From Phycisphaerales bacterium (lineage in GTDB: Bacteria > Planctomycetota > Phycisphaerae > Tepidisphaerales > Tepidisphaeraceae), in NCBI GenBank assembly GCA_028288775.1, contig JAQGHP010000102.1, positions 1 through 20,213 of the forward strand: a stretch of DNA of 20,213 nucleotides. The letters run 5' to 3'. Position 1 is the first letter of the stretch; each line of letters opens with the position of its first letter. Positions 7,179 through 15,200 of the stretch are shown here, in pieces. A model generated the notes under the pieces. It was not told the DNA's origin and searched no databases. It saw nothing but the letters and a program-made list of their open reading frames with translations. A program made the translations under genes and the position numbers.

Positions 7179-7769
7179 TCACCTGCCGTGACCCGCCATT
7201 GTCGCCTTTGCAACCGCCGCCGCTGAGTCCCGAGCGAACCGCCGCTGAAATCTCCGCGTCAGCGGGTAACCCAACCGGGCAAGGACATGGTGTGGCCGGG
7301 AGAACGCGAGGATGTCGTACCACACGCCGCCGTTTGTCTGGTCCCACTCAATCTGGAACCGCTCCTCTCCGCTTTCGGCATGGCCGGGTAGTGTGCCATA
7401 AGCAAACCCCCATCGCCTGACCGGCCCCCGCGATTCATCCACGATGTATACGACTCGGCAAGCGTTCAGCCACCAGAGGCCCAGAATCCTCGCCAAAACC
7501 GCCACCGGCGTTCCCACCCTGATTACTGGGTCCGACGACCACGCCTCGACCCATCCCAGCCGAAAATGATCCCATCGTCCCAGAGCCGTCGTCGCCAAAG
7601 TGAAAACCTCCTCCCCCTCACCCAGCCGTACGCGGGTGTGGTCCACGACGTAGGCGGCTGGTGGCGTGGTTGCCGTCGCTCCGATGGCCGCGTAGGTCAG
7701 CTTGAGCTTCGCCTGATCGGACAGAAACGTGCGGATGAGTTCCGGTGAAGGTTTTCGCAGTGAAGGCAT
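7179..7769 (-). CDS. DUF1990 (UPF0548) family protein
   Basis: This protein has 196 residues, typical for the family. Recognisable conserved blocks are AAYVVDHTRVRLGEGEEVF near residue 38, RWDHFRLGWVEAW near 65, VGTPVAVLARILGLWWLNAC near 85, RRWGFAYGTLPGHAESGEER near 118, and the C-terminal VWYDILAFSRPHHVLARLGY. The family is a soluble, START-like-sized domain found in bacteria and plants with no established reaction. The ATG at 7769 lacks a clear ribosome site; a TATTCT hexamer lies in the leader, so the transcript may be nearly leaderless. It is divergent from the DUF6933-like gene with a 155-bp shared upstream region. Confidence 0.9.
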   Translation of the reverse strand: MPSLRKPSPELIRTFLSDQAKLKLTYAAIGATATTPPAAYVVDHTRVRLGEGEEVFTLATTALGRWDHFRLGWVEAWSSDPVIRVGTPVAVLARILGLWWLNACRVVYIVDESRGPVRRWGFAYGTLPGHAESGEERFQIEWDQTNGGVWYDILAFSRPHHVLARLGYPLTRRFQRRFARDSAAAVAKATMAGHGR

Positions 7770-7924
7770 CGGCCGCTAGAATATCTGTTCTCAGCTTTGC
7801 CTTCGCCAATGCTGACTAAAATTGATGAACGGCAGTTGGCTGGTGAACCGAGTCGTCAATGGAAGATCGTTCTGAACGACGTATTCGAGAAGAGGGTCAG
7901 CCATCTTCGGTTTCGGGGCTTGTG

Positions 7925-8473
7925 ATGATCTTTCGCCTCTCACAAAAGCTGAACGACAAGATCAAAGCCGGGGCTTTGGCCGCTCGGCCGTTGAACGAGA
8001 ACTCGTTTGCGGACTGGTCGGCCCACTTGTTTGTCGCAGATCGAACCCAGTACATCCTCCTGAGCAACACGAAGTCGCTCTACTCGACCGTGATGTACGC
8101 CAAAGGTGTTACGAACGACAGCCGCTTCATCGACCGAGCATTCGGCGGCATTCGGGAGTTCATGGAGCAGGACGGGCAGGCGTTTGTATACCACCGGTTC
8201 ATCGCCCCCGCATCCGGAGAAGTTCGTTTCGCAAAGGCACTGGATCGCAGCGTCACGGGGTCGATGAACGACCTCGTCTTTAACGCCACCATTTGCCTGA
8301 CCGAAGGCGAGCTTTCGCCGTTCGACGTGGGGTTCAAGCTCAACGAAACCCCTTTCTCGTCGCTGGAATACAGCAGCCCACGCGAGGTTTTCACGCTGAT
8401 GGCGACTTCGGTGCCTCTTCGCCAGCGTGCGGCAAACGTCGATCACGGGGATGAACCGCCAAGCGCGTCATGA
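7925..8473 (+). CDS. DUF6933-like protein
   Basis: This protein has 182 residues from ATG 7925, chosen because this family normally begins at the strand MIFRLSQKLNDKIK; an in-frame ATG at 7859 would add 22 poorly conserved-looking residues. Blocks that suggest the family are NSFADWSAHLFVADRTQYIL (a strand pair near 25-45), LLSNTKSLYSTVMYAKGVTN, and the helix-rich end LEYSSPREVFTLMA. The assignment is from memory and no reaction is known for the family; members often occur near mobile DNA. No good ribosome site is visible. The C-terminal 25 residues after VPLRQRA look disordered. Confidence 0.72.
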   Translation: MIFRLSQKLNDKIKAGALAARPLNENSFADWSAHLFVADRTQYILLSNTKSLYSTVMYAKGVTNDSRFIDRAFGGIREFMEQDGQAFVYHRFIAPASGEVRFAKALDRSVTGSMNDLVFNATICLTEGELSPFDVGFKLNETPFSSLEYSSPREVFTLMATSVPLRQRAANVDHGDEPPSAS

Positions 8474-8551
8474 TCGGGCGCAGCGGCTGCACAATTCAGC
8501 GGCGAACGAGAAAGGAAAAGGGGGGAGGGGAAAAAGGGGTCACAAGCAAAT

Positions 8552-8665
8552 ATGGCAAGGAACCAAAAGAAAGGCGAAAAGGGTGAAGTGCATCAATTCG
8601 CCGGTCTCAACGGGCCAGTGGAAAGGCCACATCGTTCGGACCCGATTCACACGAAATTGCCGTAA
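8552..8665 (+). CDS. Possible 37-residue basic small protein
   Basis: The frame ATG to TAA encodes MARNQKKGEKGEVHQFAG and continues to a TKLP end. It is lysine/glycine-rich at the N-terminus, with no membrane segment. Purine-rich sequence (AAAAAGGGG) lies upstream but about 13 bases away, too far for a good ribosome site. I do not recognise it; it could be a small peptide, the remnant of a larger gene, or chance. Confidence 0.2.
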   Translation: MARNQKKGEKGEVHQFAGLNGPVERPHRSDPIHTKLP

Positions 8666-8914
8666 GCACCCATAGCAGATAGCGTTATAAGAAATTTCGC
8701 ACTGTGACATTCGCCCTGTTTCCGTAAGCTGCTGCCGGGGCTGTTGTTATGGTGTATTTAGCAAGGAAATGCAACGAAAAACACTGAATCTGAGACAAAG
8801 TGCGACATTCCGAGACATGCGGCGGGCGGGGTGGCCCGGGGGCGGAAGGAGGGGGCCTGCCTTTCGTTCGGGACCGTGGTATTTTTATCAAATTCGTTGT
8901 GAAAAGTGCCTTTA

Positions 8915-8954
8915 AATCGGTCAAAATCGGTCAGAATCGGTCAAAACGGGTGAC
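8915..8954. repeat. Four-unit tandem repeat with 10-bp period
   Basis: Units AATCGGTCAA, AATCGGTCAG, AATCGGTCAA and AACGGGTGAC follow each other without spacing. The period equals about one turn of DNA helix, so each GGTCA falls on the same face. One more AATCGGTCAG occurs nearby at about 9020. This could be a cooperative binding array or simple replication slippage. Confidence 0.8.
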
Positions 8955-9353
8955 CGAACCCCCGCCGCGGGGTCGAAAACGCTGTGCGGCGGCGCGCATC
9001 GCGCGGGGGTCGGGCGGGGAATCGGTCAGGGACGTTGGGCGGAGGTGCGCGCGGGGGTCGGCGGGGCCGATGCCCCCCGAAAAAACCATTCACAATCATT
9101 CAAATCATTCAGAAATGGCGATGGCGCTATGGAAAACGGGGGTGGCGGCGAGGGGCGTGAATGATGGGGATGGGATTTCGGGGTCGTCCCGATGCAGGAC
9201 CAGTGCCCCCTACTTCCGCGGCTGGGAGAGGCTGGCGATCATGACGACCAGCTCGGCGGCCTCGCCGGGTTTGGTGAGGTGGTGTTGGAGGACAGCCGAC
9301 GCCGCCCGTCTGCGCTGCGAAGGCAGTTTACGCGCCGCGAAGCGCCGTCAATG

Positions 9354-9378
9354 AAAAAACCCCGGCAATCCGGGGTTT
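9354..9378 (-). terminator. Intrinsic terminator downstream of the tRNA-Ile 3' fragment
   Basis: Read on the minus strand: AAACCCCGG, ATTG loop, CCGGGGTTT, then a T-run (six T in all). The 9-bp GC-rich stem with a four-base loop is a textbook rho-independent terminator. It lies about 45 bp after the tRNA 3' end, where a tRNA terminator is expected, and so marks the native downstream flank of the tRNA gene. Confidence 0.9.
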
Positions 9379-9422
9379 AGTCTACGATGGCCCGGCCGCA
9401 GGGTTGCGGCGAAACCACTTCA

Positions 9423-9464
9423 TGGGCCCGACAAGATTCGAACTTGTGACCTCGTCCTTATCAG
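9423..9464 (-). other. 3' half of tRNA-Ile(GAU), probable integration attachment site
   Basis: Minus-strand reading: anticodon loop CTGATAA (9464-9458, anticodon GAU), 3' anticodon stem GGACG, variable loop AGGTC, T-arm ACAAG-TTCGAAT-CTTGT with a perfect 5-bp stem (9447-9431), 3' acceptor strand CGGGCCC and discriminator A (9423). The bases before the anticodon loop are GGACG instead of the CGTCC needed to pair, and no D-arm or 5' acceptor strand (GGGCCCG) follows within reach, so the gene is only a 3' half. CCA is not encoded. Such fragments are left when an element integrates by recombination inside a tRNA gene, rebuilding the full tRNA at the far end. The adjoining terminator indicates that the chromosome lies left and the element right. 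Confidence 0.82.
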
Positions 9465-9599
9465 CGTCCAATTTTTCTCTTGACAGGGGTCCGAATATCC
9501 ACCGTAAGTCGTTGGTAAATAGGCGAAGACGATCGTAAGCAGTGGGACCCTTATTTTTCCCGAGTTTGGCAAATCCTCACGGAATAGGAGTCAGAATAA

Positions 9600-9764
9600 G
9601 AGTCACCGCACCAGCTTCGGCACAACGCAACGACCCAGCTCCGCAACGAGTGCGGGATCGAGGTCGCCCGGATCATTCTCGGCCACCGCTCCGCCGCGGT
9701 CACGGAAATCTGCGCCGAGCTGGACGACGAGAAGGCCAGGAAGGTCATGCGGAGGATCGGTTGA
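9600..9764 (+). pseudogene. C-terminal remnant of a tyrosine recombinase (phage-type integrase), catalytic Tyr replaced by Cys
   Basis: The frame 9600-9764 encodes 54 residues: SPHQLRHNATTQLRNECGIE, VARIILGHRSAAVTEICAEL, then DDEKARKVMRRIG and a stop. This matches the end of tyrosine recombinases: box II HxLRH (His and Arg catalytic), the LGHRS motif (third-position His), and the segment normally written VTEIYAELD where the Tyr nucleophile sits. Here the codon is TGC (Cys), a single-base change from TAC/TAT. A TAA at 9597-9599 closes the frame upstream and no other catalytic-domain sequence is found to the left, so the N-terminal part is gone. It lies about 140 bp from the tRNA-Ile fragment, the expected position for the integrase of an element inserted there. 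Confidence 0.85.
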
Positions 9765-9901
9765 TTTCGCAGACGGGCAATGGGGATCTGCGTGGCTCAT
9801 TTGTCGGATAAAGGCCGTAATCACGGAAGGCGGGAACGGACGTCAAGACGCATGAAATTGAAAGGCGGTGGCGGCCCACTTTGGTGAGGGTCCACTTTTT
9901 C

Positions 9902-9928
9902 GAGGGTTCGACTCCCCTTGGGGGTACT
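9902..9928 (+). other. tRNA-like T-arm fragment
   Basis: GAGGGTTCGACTCCCCTTGG followed by GGGTA resembles the T-arm (GGG-TTCGACT-CCC) and 3' acceptor strand of a tRNA. The stem has one mismatch and one G-T pair and no matching 5' acceptor, D-arm or anticodon arm is found upstream, so it is not a functional tRNA. It is directly followed by a strong terminator. It may be a second, older attachment-site remnant. Confidence 0.4.
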
Positions 9929-9930
9929 TG

Positions 9931-9960
9931 ACCCACGCGAAAGCGTGGGTTCTTTTTTTT
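9931..9960 (+). terminator. Strong intrinsic terminator, + strand
   Basis: ACCCACGC, GAAA tetraloop, GCGTGGGT, TC, then eight T (9953-9960). The 8-bp GC-rich stem closed by a GNRA loop and followed by an unbroken U-tract is near ideal. No intact + strand gene precedes it, only the integrase remnant and the tRNA-like fragment, so it probably served one of those. Confidence 0.9.
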
Positions 9961-10184
9961 CCGTAAAAACCGACAGTAAAATGTTTTATGGCTCTCGATT
10001 TGGTTTGGCCCGCGGCACCCGAATTTGAATTTCGGGGAGAATTTCGGGGAGCAAAAACTTGGGGAGGAGAGCCTCCGTCCCGATGCCGCCGGCCGGTGCT
10101 GCTCCTCCCCGCTCGTGAACCGCATCCCGCGCTCGCAGTCAGCTACTTGCCGAAAAAATGCAGGCATGCATTCACGCACGGCGT

Positions 10185-10640
10185 TTTCCGTTTGCTCCGG
10201 TTCGAGGCAGCAGGTCCCACACGCTGCCTCGCCGCGTTGTCAATGCGGCCACAGCCGCCATCAGCCCGGCCAGCGCCTCAGCACTTTCTTATACCCTCCC
10301 TCGGGCAGACAAGTGGACCAAGAGGGCCATGGCGCTCCGAACACGTTGCGACCGGACCATCTGTTTCGCGTACCCCCTTCGCACGACTTGCGACTCGACG
10401 TACGCCAACCCCCGGACGATCGGCACCGTGCGGAAATCGCTGCCGACGTCAGATCCCCTTGGGCGCGGCGCGGGGACTGTGCGTGTGCGAAGGCCGACAG
10501 GCCCACCCCCCCTGCCCTGCTCGAGGACGTGCTGGGCGGTGTACGGATTGAGGCTCGCTGACGATCTCGTTAAACCCGAGAGTCGGTCGCATGAATTTGG
10601 CAAAGTGCGGGGTGTTGCACGGCCCGGGATCGGGCATTTC
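10185..10640 (-). pseudogene. Possible multiply frameshifted gene remnant, family unknown
   Basis: Protein-like stretches jump between minus-strand frames in the same order: a start-proximal segment (HFAKFMRPTLGFNEIV), LNPYTAQHVLEQGRGGG, DFRTVPIVRGLAYVES, then LMAAVAALTTRRGSVWDLLP with a stop after NGKRRA. No single frame covers the whole. It lies just downstream of the winged-helix gene on the same strand. This is a pattern judgement only; chance cannot be excluded in such GC-rich DNA. Confidence 0.25.
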
Positions 10641-10678
10641 CAGTGCGGTGCAGAGGCCCCCCGGTTAGACGTTGACTG

Positions 10679-11515
10679 TCAAATGTTGACGGGACCCGCG
10701 AGCCAGTCGTCGCCGGTCAGTTCAAAAAGCGCTATGCGCCCGGGGTCCAGGTCGAGCCGATAACGGCCCGCCCCGCTTCCCGGTCGAATCGCTTTGTTGA
10801 GGCCCGGGGGGATCACCCGCTTCAGGCGCCAACGCAGTTGAACGATCGATTTCTCGTTCCGGCCGTTGCTGAGGAGGTCCCAGCTGACTTCCCGCCTCGT
10901 CTTGGCGCGTTGCACCAGCTGCGAGAGCAGTTCCCACAGAAGTGGGCAACGGTCCCACGCGGCCGGGACCAGTTCCCCTTCCCAGTAGATTTGGCGCACG
11001 CCGTTGCCCTGCACGAGGACCAGGTCCTTCTCCAGGCGGGCGCGGTCGATTTGTTCGTCCAAGCCTTCCTCGTCGCAGTCGGGGTGCGTCACCGGACGCG
11101 TCGGCGCCCGCGCCGCCGGGTCGGTCGTCGCGGTTTGCCGGTCCAGCCAGCGGCAATCCACGTCGCTCATCACGCCCAGTTCGCGGGCCAGTTGGATGAC
11201 GGCCTTCCGCTGGGACACCTGCCGCAGGTGCATCCACATTGCGACCGTGCCGCGGAAGTGCCGGAAACAGGCCCAAAGCGGATGTTCGGCCGCCGCTTCC
11301 TCGTCCCCTCCCCGGGACGGCCGCGCCCCGGCCGCGTGGGCCGCGGCGAGCAGGCCGCGGCGCTCTTCGTCGCTCAGCCGCTCCCAGAGCAGCAGCGCGG
11401 ACGACCGGTGGTTCACGCGGAGAAGGGCTTCGCGGAACTTATCATTGATTCTTTCCTGCACAGGGCGCGGCGGGTGTACGGGGCCGCGCATTTTCGGGGG
11501 TGCCGCCTTTGCCAT
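10679..11515 (-). CDS. Protein with C-terminal winged-helix-like domain, possible DNA-binding regulator
   Basis: This protein has 278 residues. The start ATG at 11515 is fixed by GGAGGTGG ending close upstream (GGAGG at 11527-11523, seven-base spacing); the frame is open further but that extension lacks a ribosome site. Residues 1-60 are basic and helical. Residues about 80-130 are a helical region with WACFRHFRGTVAMWMHLRQV. Residues about 170-256 look like an OmpR/PhoB-type winged helix: RQIYWEGELVPAAW, LLWELLSQLV, REVSWDLLSN, KSIVQLRWRLKRVI, then a beta-hairpin RYRLDLDPGRI. There is no receiver domain. It may regulate island genes; the divergent NTPase-nuclease gene starts about 780 bp away. 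The domain call is from pattern, not from a named family. Confidence 0.75.
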   Translation of the reverse strand: MAKAAPPKMRGPVHPPRPVQERINDKFREALLRVNHRSSALLLWERLSDEERRGLLAAAHAAGARPSRGGDEEAAAEHPLWACFRHFRGTVAMWMHLRQVSQRKAVIQLARELGVMSDVDCRWLDRQTATTDPAARAPTRPVTHPDCDEEGLDEQIDRARLEKDLVLVQGNGVRQIYWEGELVPAAWDRCPLLWELLSQLVQRAKTRREVSWDLLSNGRNEKSIVQLRWRLKRVIPPGLNKAIRPGSGAGRYRLDLDPGRIALFELTGDDWLAGPVNI

Positions 11516-12294
11516 GGTTCCACCTCCAAACGGACGGGGTTCCTTCCAATCGCTCGCTCCCACACGCCAGGGACGATCCGGGGCAAGTAAGAATGATTTC
11601 ATTGTCTTAGCACACGAAACACGTTAACACCATTTTCGTTGAATCGGCGACCGCATTGCCCTTGACTTCGTTGGAGAGCCGGGGACGGCGCGGACCCTGG
11701 CGGCGCGCAGGCGGTCTGTCTCCCGCAAGCAAATCGCTCCCAAAATTAGACTTTCTGAACGGCTTCCGCCGACGGGAAGTGCGGGCTCGGCGTTTCGGGG
11801 AATGATGACGCGGGACCGGTAACTGCAGGCTCGTGGTGTTGGTCGAATTTACCGTTGCGACGCCGACCGCCCCGTTTCGGTGGCGGAACCTTTGCTGTCC
11901 CGGCCCACCCCGGCCCGGCGACCTTTGGTAGCAGCTCCGTCAACCGCGCCGCATGTCCGTTCCGGCGGTCAGTCCCGCTAAATAACTCGCCTTGAATCAG
12001 AAAGTGGCCTGGTCCAAGATAGTTGATCGGTGCTCCTCGGTGACTCAGACGTTTTCGTTCGAGAGTCACAGCTCTAGCTGCCTTCAATGCAAGCGCTACT
12101 GCAGCCGTGGCTCGAACTCGACGCAGAGAGCATTTGTGGCGGCGCCCCGACCGATACGTCGCGTCGTAATTTCGACCGAACGCGCCAGACCGGGCCGAGC
12201 ATGGGAAACTGCAGGCGATCCCGTGGAAGTACTCTTTCCGTCGGGGGGCATGACGCGGTCGATCATCGCCACACGGCTTGTTATCTTCCCGGTA
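11516..12294. other. Long divergent intergenic region
   Basis: It separates the winged-helix gene (minus) from the NTPase-nuclease gene (plus). The frame of the latter is open from a TTG at 11992, but the extra 101 residues are Ser/Arg/Cys-rich and unlike folded protein. A minus-strand frame at 11746-12087 (113 residues, GHFLIQGELFSG...) is not recognised and overlaps that extension. The AT-richer patch at about 11590-11640 is the best candidate for the minus-strand promoter. Confidence 0.4.
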
Positions 12295-15200
12295 ATGAAC
12301 GATGTATTTCTAAAAGACACTCGAGCGCTGCCACGTCGCCGATTCTTGGATCCCTCGGCCCGTCCCAGACGTGATCCCGACGGATTCCATGATGAGAATC
12401 AACCCGCATTCACGATCGAAGAGGTGCTCGGCCTTGAAGTTGCCTTGGTCACCGCGCCTCCGTGGACCGGCAAGTCGTTCGTCGCCCGCCAGCTTGAGGC
12501 ATTCCTCCGGATTCAGGCTAAAAAGCCCGCCACGCACCTCGAATTTGGTGCGTTCTTCCACCTGACCAGTTTCGAACGGCACCACGGCGGTTTGGGTTTG
12601 GTGCCCGCATGGTGGAAGCAATGGAAAGAGTTGGGCGGTCCGGGATGTTGGATCCTTGACGCAGTCGATGAGGACGAGCGCCTCCATCACGGAGGCGCGC
12701 AACAAGCACTGGACGAGGTTGAACAGTTGGAACCGGAGCAGCGGGCGCGCCTGCACCTCCTGCTCTTCGCGCGCACGAACGAAATTCCCCGGAAAATCGT
12801 CGAGCGCCTGCAGGTCATTTACGGCGAATGGGACGCCGATCTGGGGCGAGGTCTGCGTAGGCTCCAACTCGCACCATTCGATGCCCGTGGCGCGAGGGAA
12901 TTTCTCGGCAATGCCGAGGAGTTCCGGCGAGTCTCGTCATTAATCCGGCAAAATCGACTCCAAAGCATTGCGGGATACCCGTCTGTTCTCGACCGCCTCC
13001 GGCACTACGTACCAGAAGCGCACGTCACCGATGTACGGGTCTGGCGGGACGTCCTGCTGGAGTTGATCCGAGATAAACGCATCGACGATCCGCTCACGCC
13101 AGACGTGGTGACGCTCGAACTGCAGCTGCGGGCGGCGGCGTGGCTCGCCGTCGTCTTAACATTCGGCGACAGTAATGAGATGGACGACGGCTTTGGCACC
13201 TCCGGGTTTCCCGGGTTGGACCGACTCGTCCCATCCGATCACGCCGAATCGCGAGATCTGAACCGAGCCGCCCGGGTCGTTTTGAAATCGACGATCTTCC
13301 GGCGAACGACATCGGGCTATCGCTTCGCACAGCACCACGTACAAGAGTGGCTCACCGCGTTCGGCCTGGCAAGTTTTTCGCTGACACAGCTACGTCCGTT
13401 GATGGCCGGCGACTCCGGAGCCATCGCCGAGCAACACACCAGCATCGCCGGGTTGCTCGTCAAAACCACCGAGCATGAAGGTGTGCGGCAGTGGATTATC
13501 CGCCAGTTCGGGGGCATCCCGCCGCGATCCGATGCCGCCCCATTACAGTTCGCCGAGGCACTTTTCGCATTAGATCGTTTGCAGGCAATTTCACGGGCGA
13601 CACCGTGGGGTCTCTCGACCTGGCAAGTCCAAGATCTGTCCTGGCTTGATGCGCCGGGAATGGGAACGGCGCTCGCGTCCCGCTTGGCCGATGACACGCT
13701 CGCACCGACCGAGCGGGACTTGATCGTCGACGTCGCGCGTGCCATCGGCGCGACGGAGGCCGTGGCGCCGGCGCTGGATGTTGCACGCAATCCCTGTGCT
13801 GAAGACCGCCTCCGTGTCAGCGCCGCATTCCTCGTGCTGGACCTTGGCGCGCCCGAGCAGCAGCTGCAACTCGGCAGCTACGTGGCAACATGGGCGCCCG
13901 CCACGGCAGAACAACGGGGTATGAAGGCGGATGTCATCCGCTGGCTTTATCACCGGCGGCGTTGGACGTTCGACGAGGCGGCTCGGCATGCTCCTCCCGC
14001 CGATGGCCGCACGGCGGTCTTGCACCACCAACTTGAGGAGGAGATGGCGTTGGCGAATGCGCGCGAAATCCTGCGGCAACTTGATGTCGAGAATTTCCTC
14101 AGCGAGCACGTTGGAACTAAACAAGGCAAACGGCACTATCACGCCGGGCGGTTGGTGCTTCGCGCCATCGGCCTGATGGCGAAACAAGCGGAACTGTCGG
14201 AAGCGGACTACGAGCTGCTTCTCCCGGTAGCACTGTCGCTCGGGCGTAAAGAGTGGAGGGGCATGGAGCGTCCGGAACTGAACTCTGTATTCCGCCGCAA
14301 CGTGTCAGCGCGCCGGAAACTCGTCACAGCGGGATTCGGCTTACCCGATAGCGTGTCCAATGGCCGCCACGCGCCTTGGCGGTGGGCGCTGCTGCCGGAG
14401 GATTCGCTCTGGTTGGTCGATTTGGCAGAGCGAGACGGGCTCAGCCGGCCTTGGCTGTGGGATTGGGTGATTCAGTTGGCTACCCAAGGCGGCATTAGCC
14501 CGGAGTTGGACGCCGAGGTCCGCGCGCGTGTTATGGCAATGAATGAAGCATTGTGGCAGCGGCACGCCGCCGCGCGCCGCGCGGCGGACGAACAGATGGC
14601 CGAGTATGAAAAGGAGGATCAAGCCTATCGGAGCGAGCGTGAGGCAAATTCGTTCGCCTTGGAAGACTTGGTGCGGGCTACTCTGTCGAGCGCCGATGGG
14701 TCCCTTCATGAGAAAGCGGTGCGGCTCTCGTGGATCGCCTTATCCAAGCCGACGTTCCGACCCAGTAACGTGACGGGGTCGTGGGACGAGCTGCCCAAGG
14801 ACCTCCGGGGGCAAGTGCTCGACCTGTGTGAACGGGCGCTGGCCGAGTGCGAGCCGACGAAGGTTCCCGCGGGGAATTCCTACCCGGCGGGTGTAATGTA
14901 CGAGCCTTTCTGCTTTGCGCGGGTGCTGGCGGAACGAGCCGACCATTACACGCTTGATGCGGAGCAAGTGCGAAAATGGCTTCCCGCCTGCCTGGCGTTC
15001 TATGAGGACGTCGGGGCAGGCGTGCTTGCACGATGCGCGGCTGCCGATCCCCGGGGAACGGAAAAGGCAATTCTCGCCGAAGTGGCGCGGCGCCTTTCGG
15101 CCGAGGCCGGCGGCCCATACTTCATGCAACAACTGCCCGCGGAACTTTGGTCGCCGTCCTTCGGCAGCCACATCGCAAGGCTGGTTGCCGACGGGCGCGG

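Larger units (their letters stand above)
8474..9353. other. Gene-poor region with short-period repeats and small open frames
   Basis: No convincing full gene. It starts with a purine-rich run (8508-8538). A 37-residue + frame at 8552-8665 (MARNQKKGEKGEVHQF...) is hydrophilic and possibly expressed. The 10-bp tandem repeat (8915-8954) and a CATTCA-type repeat (about 9089-9112) follow. At 9210-9347 the minus strand is open for 45 codons ending SAVLQHHLTKPGEAAELV...QPRK; it has protein-like composition but no start codon at its beginning, so it may be the end of a degraded gene. High G-run content on one strand makes chance open frames common here. Confidence 0.5.
9765..10678. other. Decayed region between integrase remnant and winged-helix gene
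   Basis: No intact gene. The left part has a tRNA-like T-arm and a strong terminator. On the minus strand, about 10185-10640, several short overlapping frames have protein-like segments (GSDFRTVPIVRGLAYVESQV, RSQRVRSAMALLVHLSAR, then in other frames GGYKKVLRRW and LMAAVAALTTRRGSVWDLLP), as if one gene had taken several frameshifts. I cannot name a family. Long + strand frames here are arginine/proline-rich shadows. Confidence 0.4.

Noticed and set aside
9423..9470. Complete tRNA-Ile gene
   Set aside because: No 5' acceptor strand, D-arm or pairing 5' anticodon stem (GGACG in place of CGTCC); an intron was considered, but no 5' half is found to the right within the window.
9745..10179. Minus-strand frame containing PPRGVEPSKKW
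   Set aside because: That motif is a familiar false protein produced by reading a tRNA-like T-arm on its antisense strand; it also crosses a terminator.
10838..11590. 250-codon + strand frame opposite the winged-helix gene
   Set aside because: Antisense shadow; the minus-strand gene has a strong GGAGGTGG ribosome site and a recognisable C-terminal fold pattern.
11992..12294. TTG-initiated 101-residue extension of the NTPase-nuclease
   Set aside because: Low-complexity Ser/Arg/Cys composition, no ribosome site, not protein-like; ATG 12295 is preferred.
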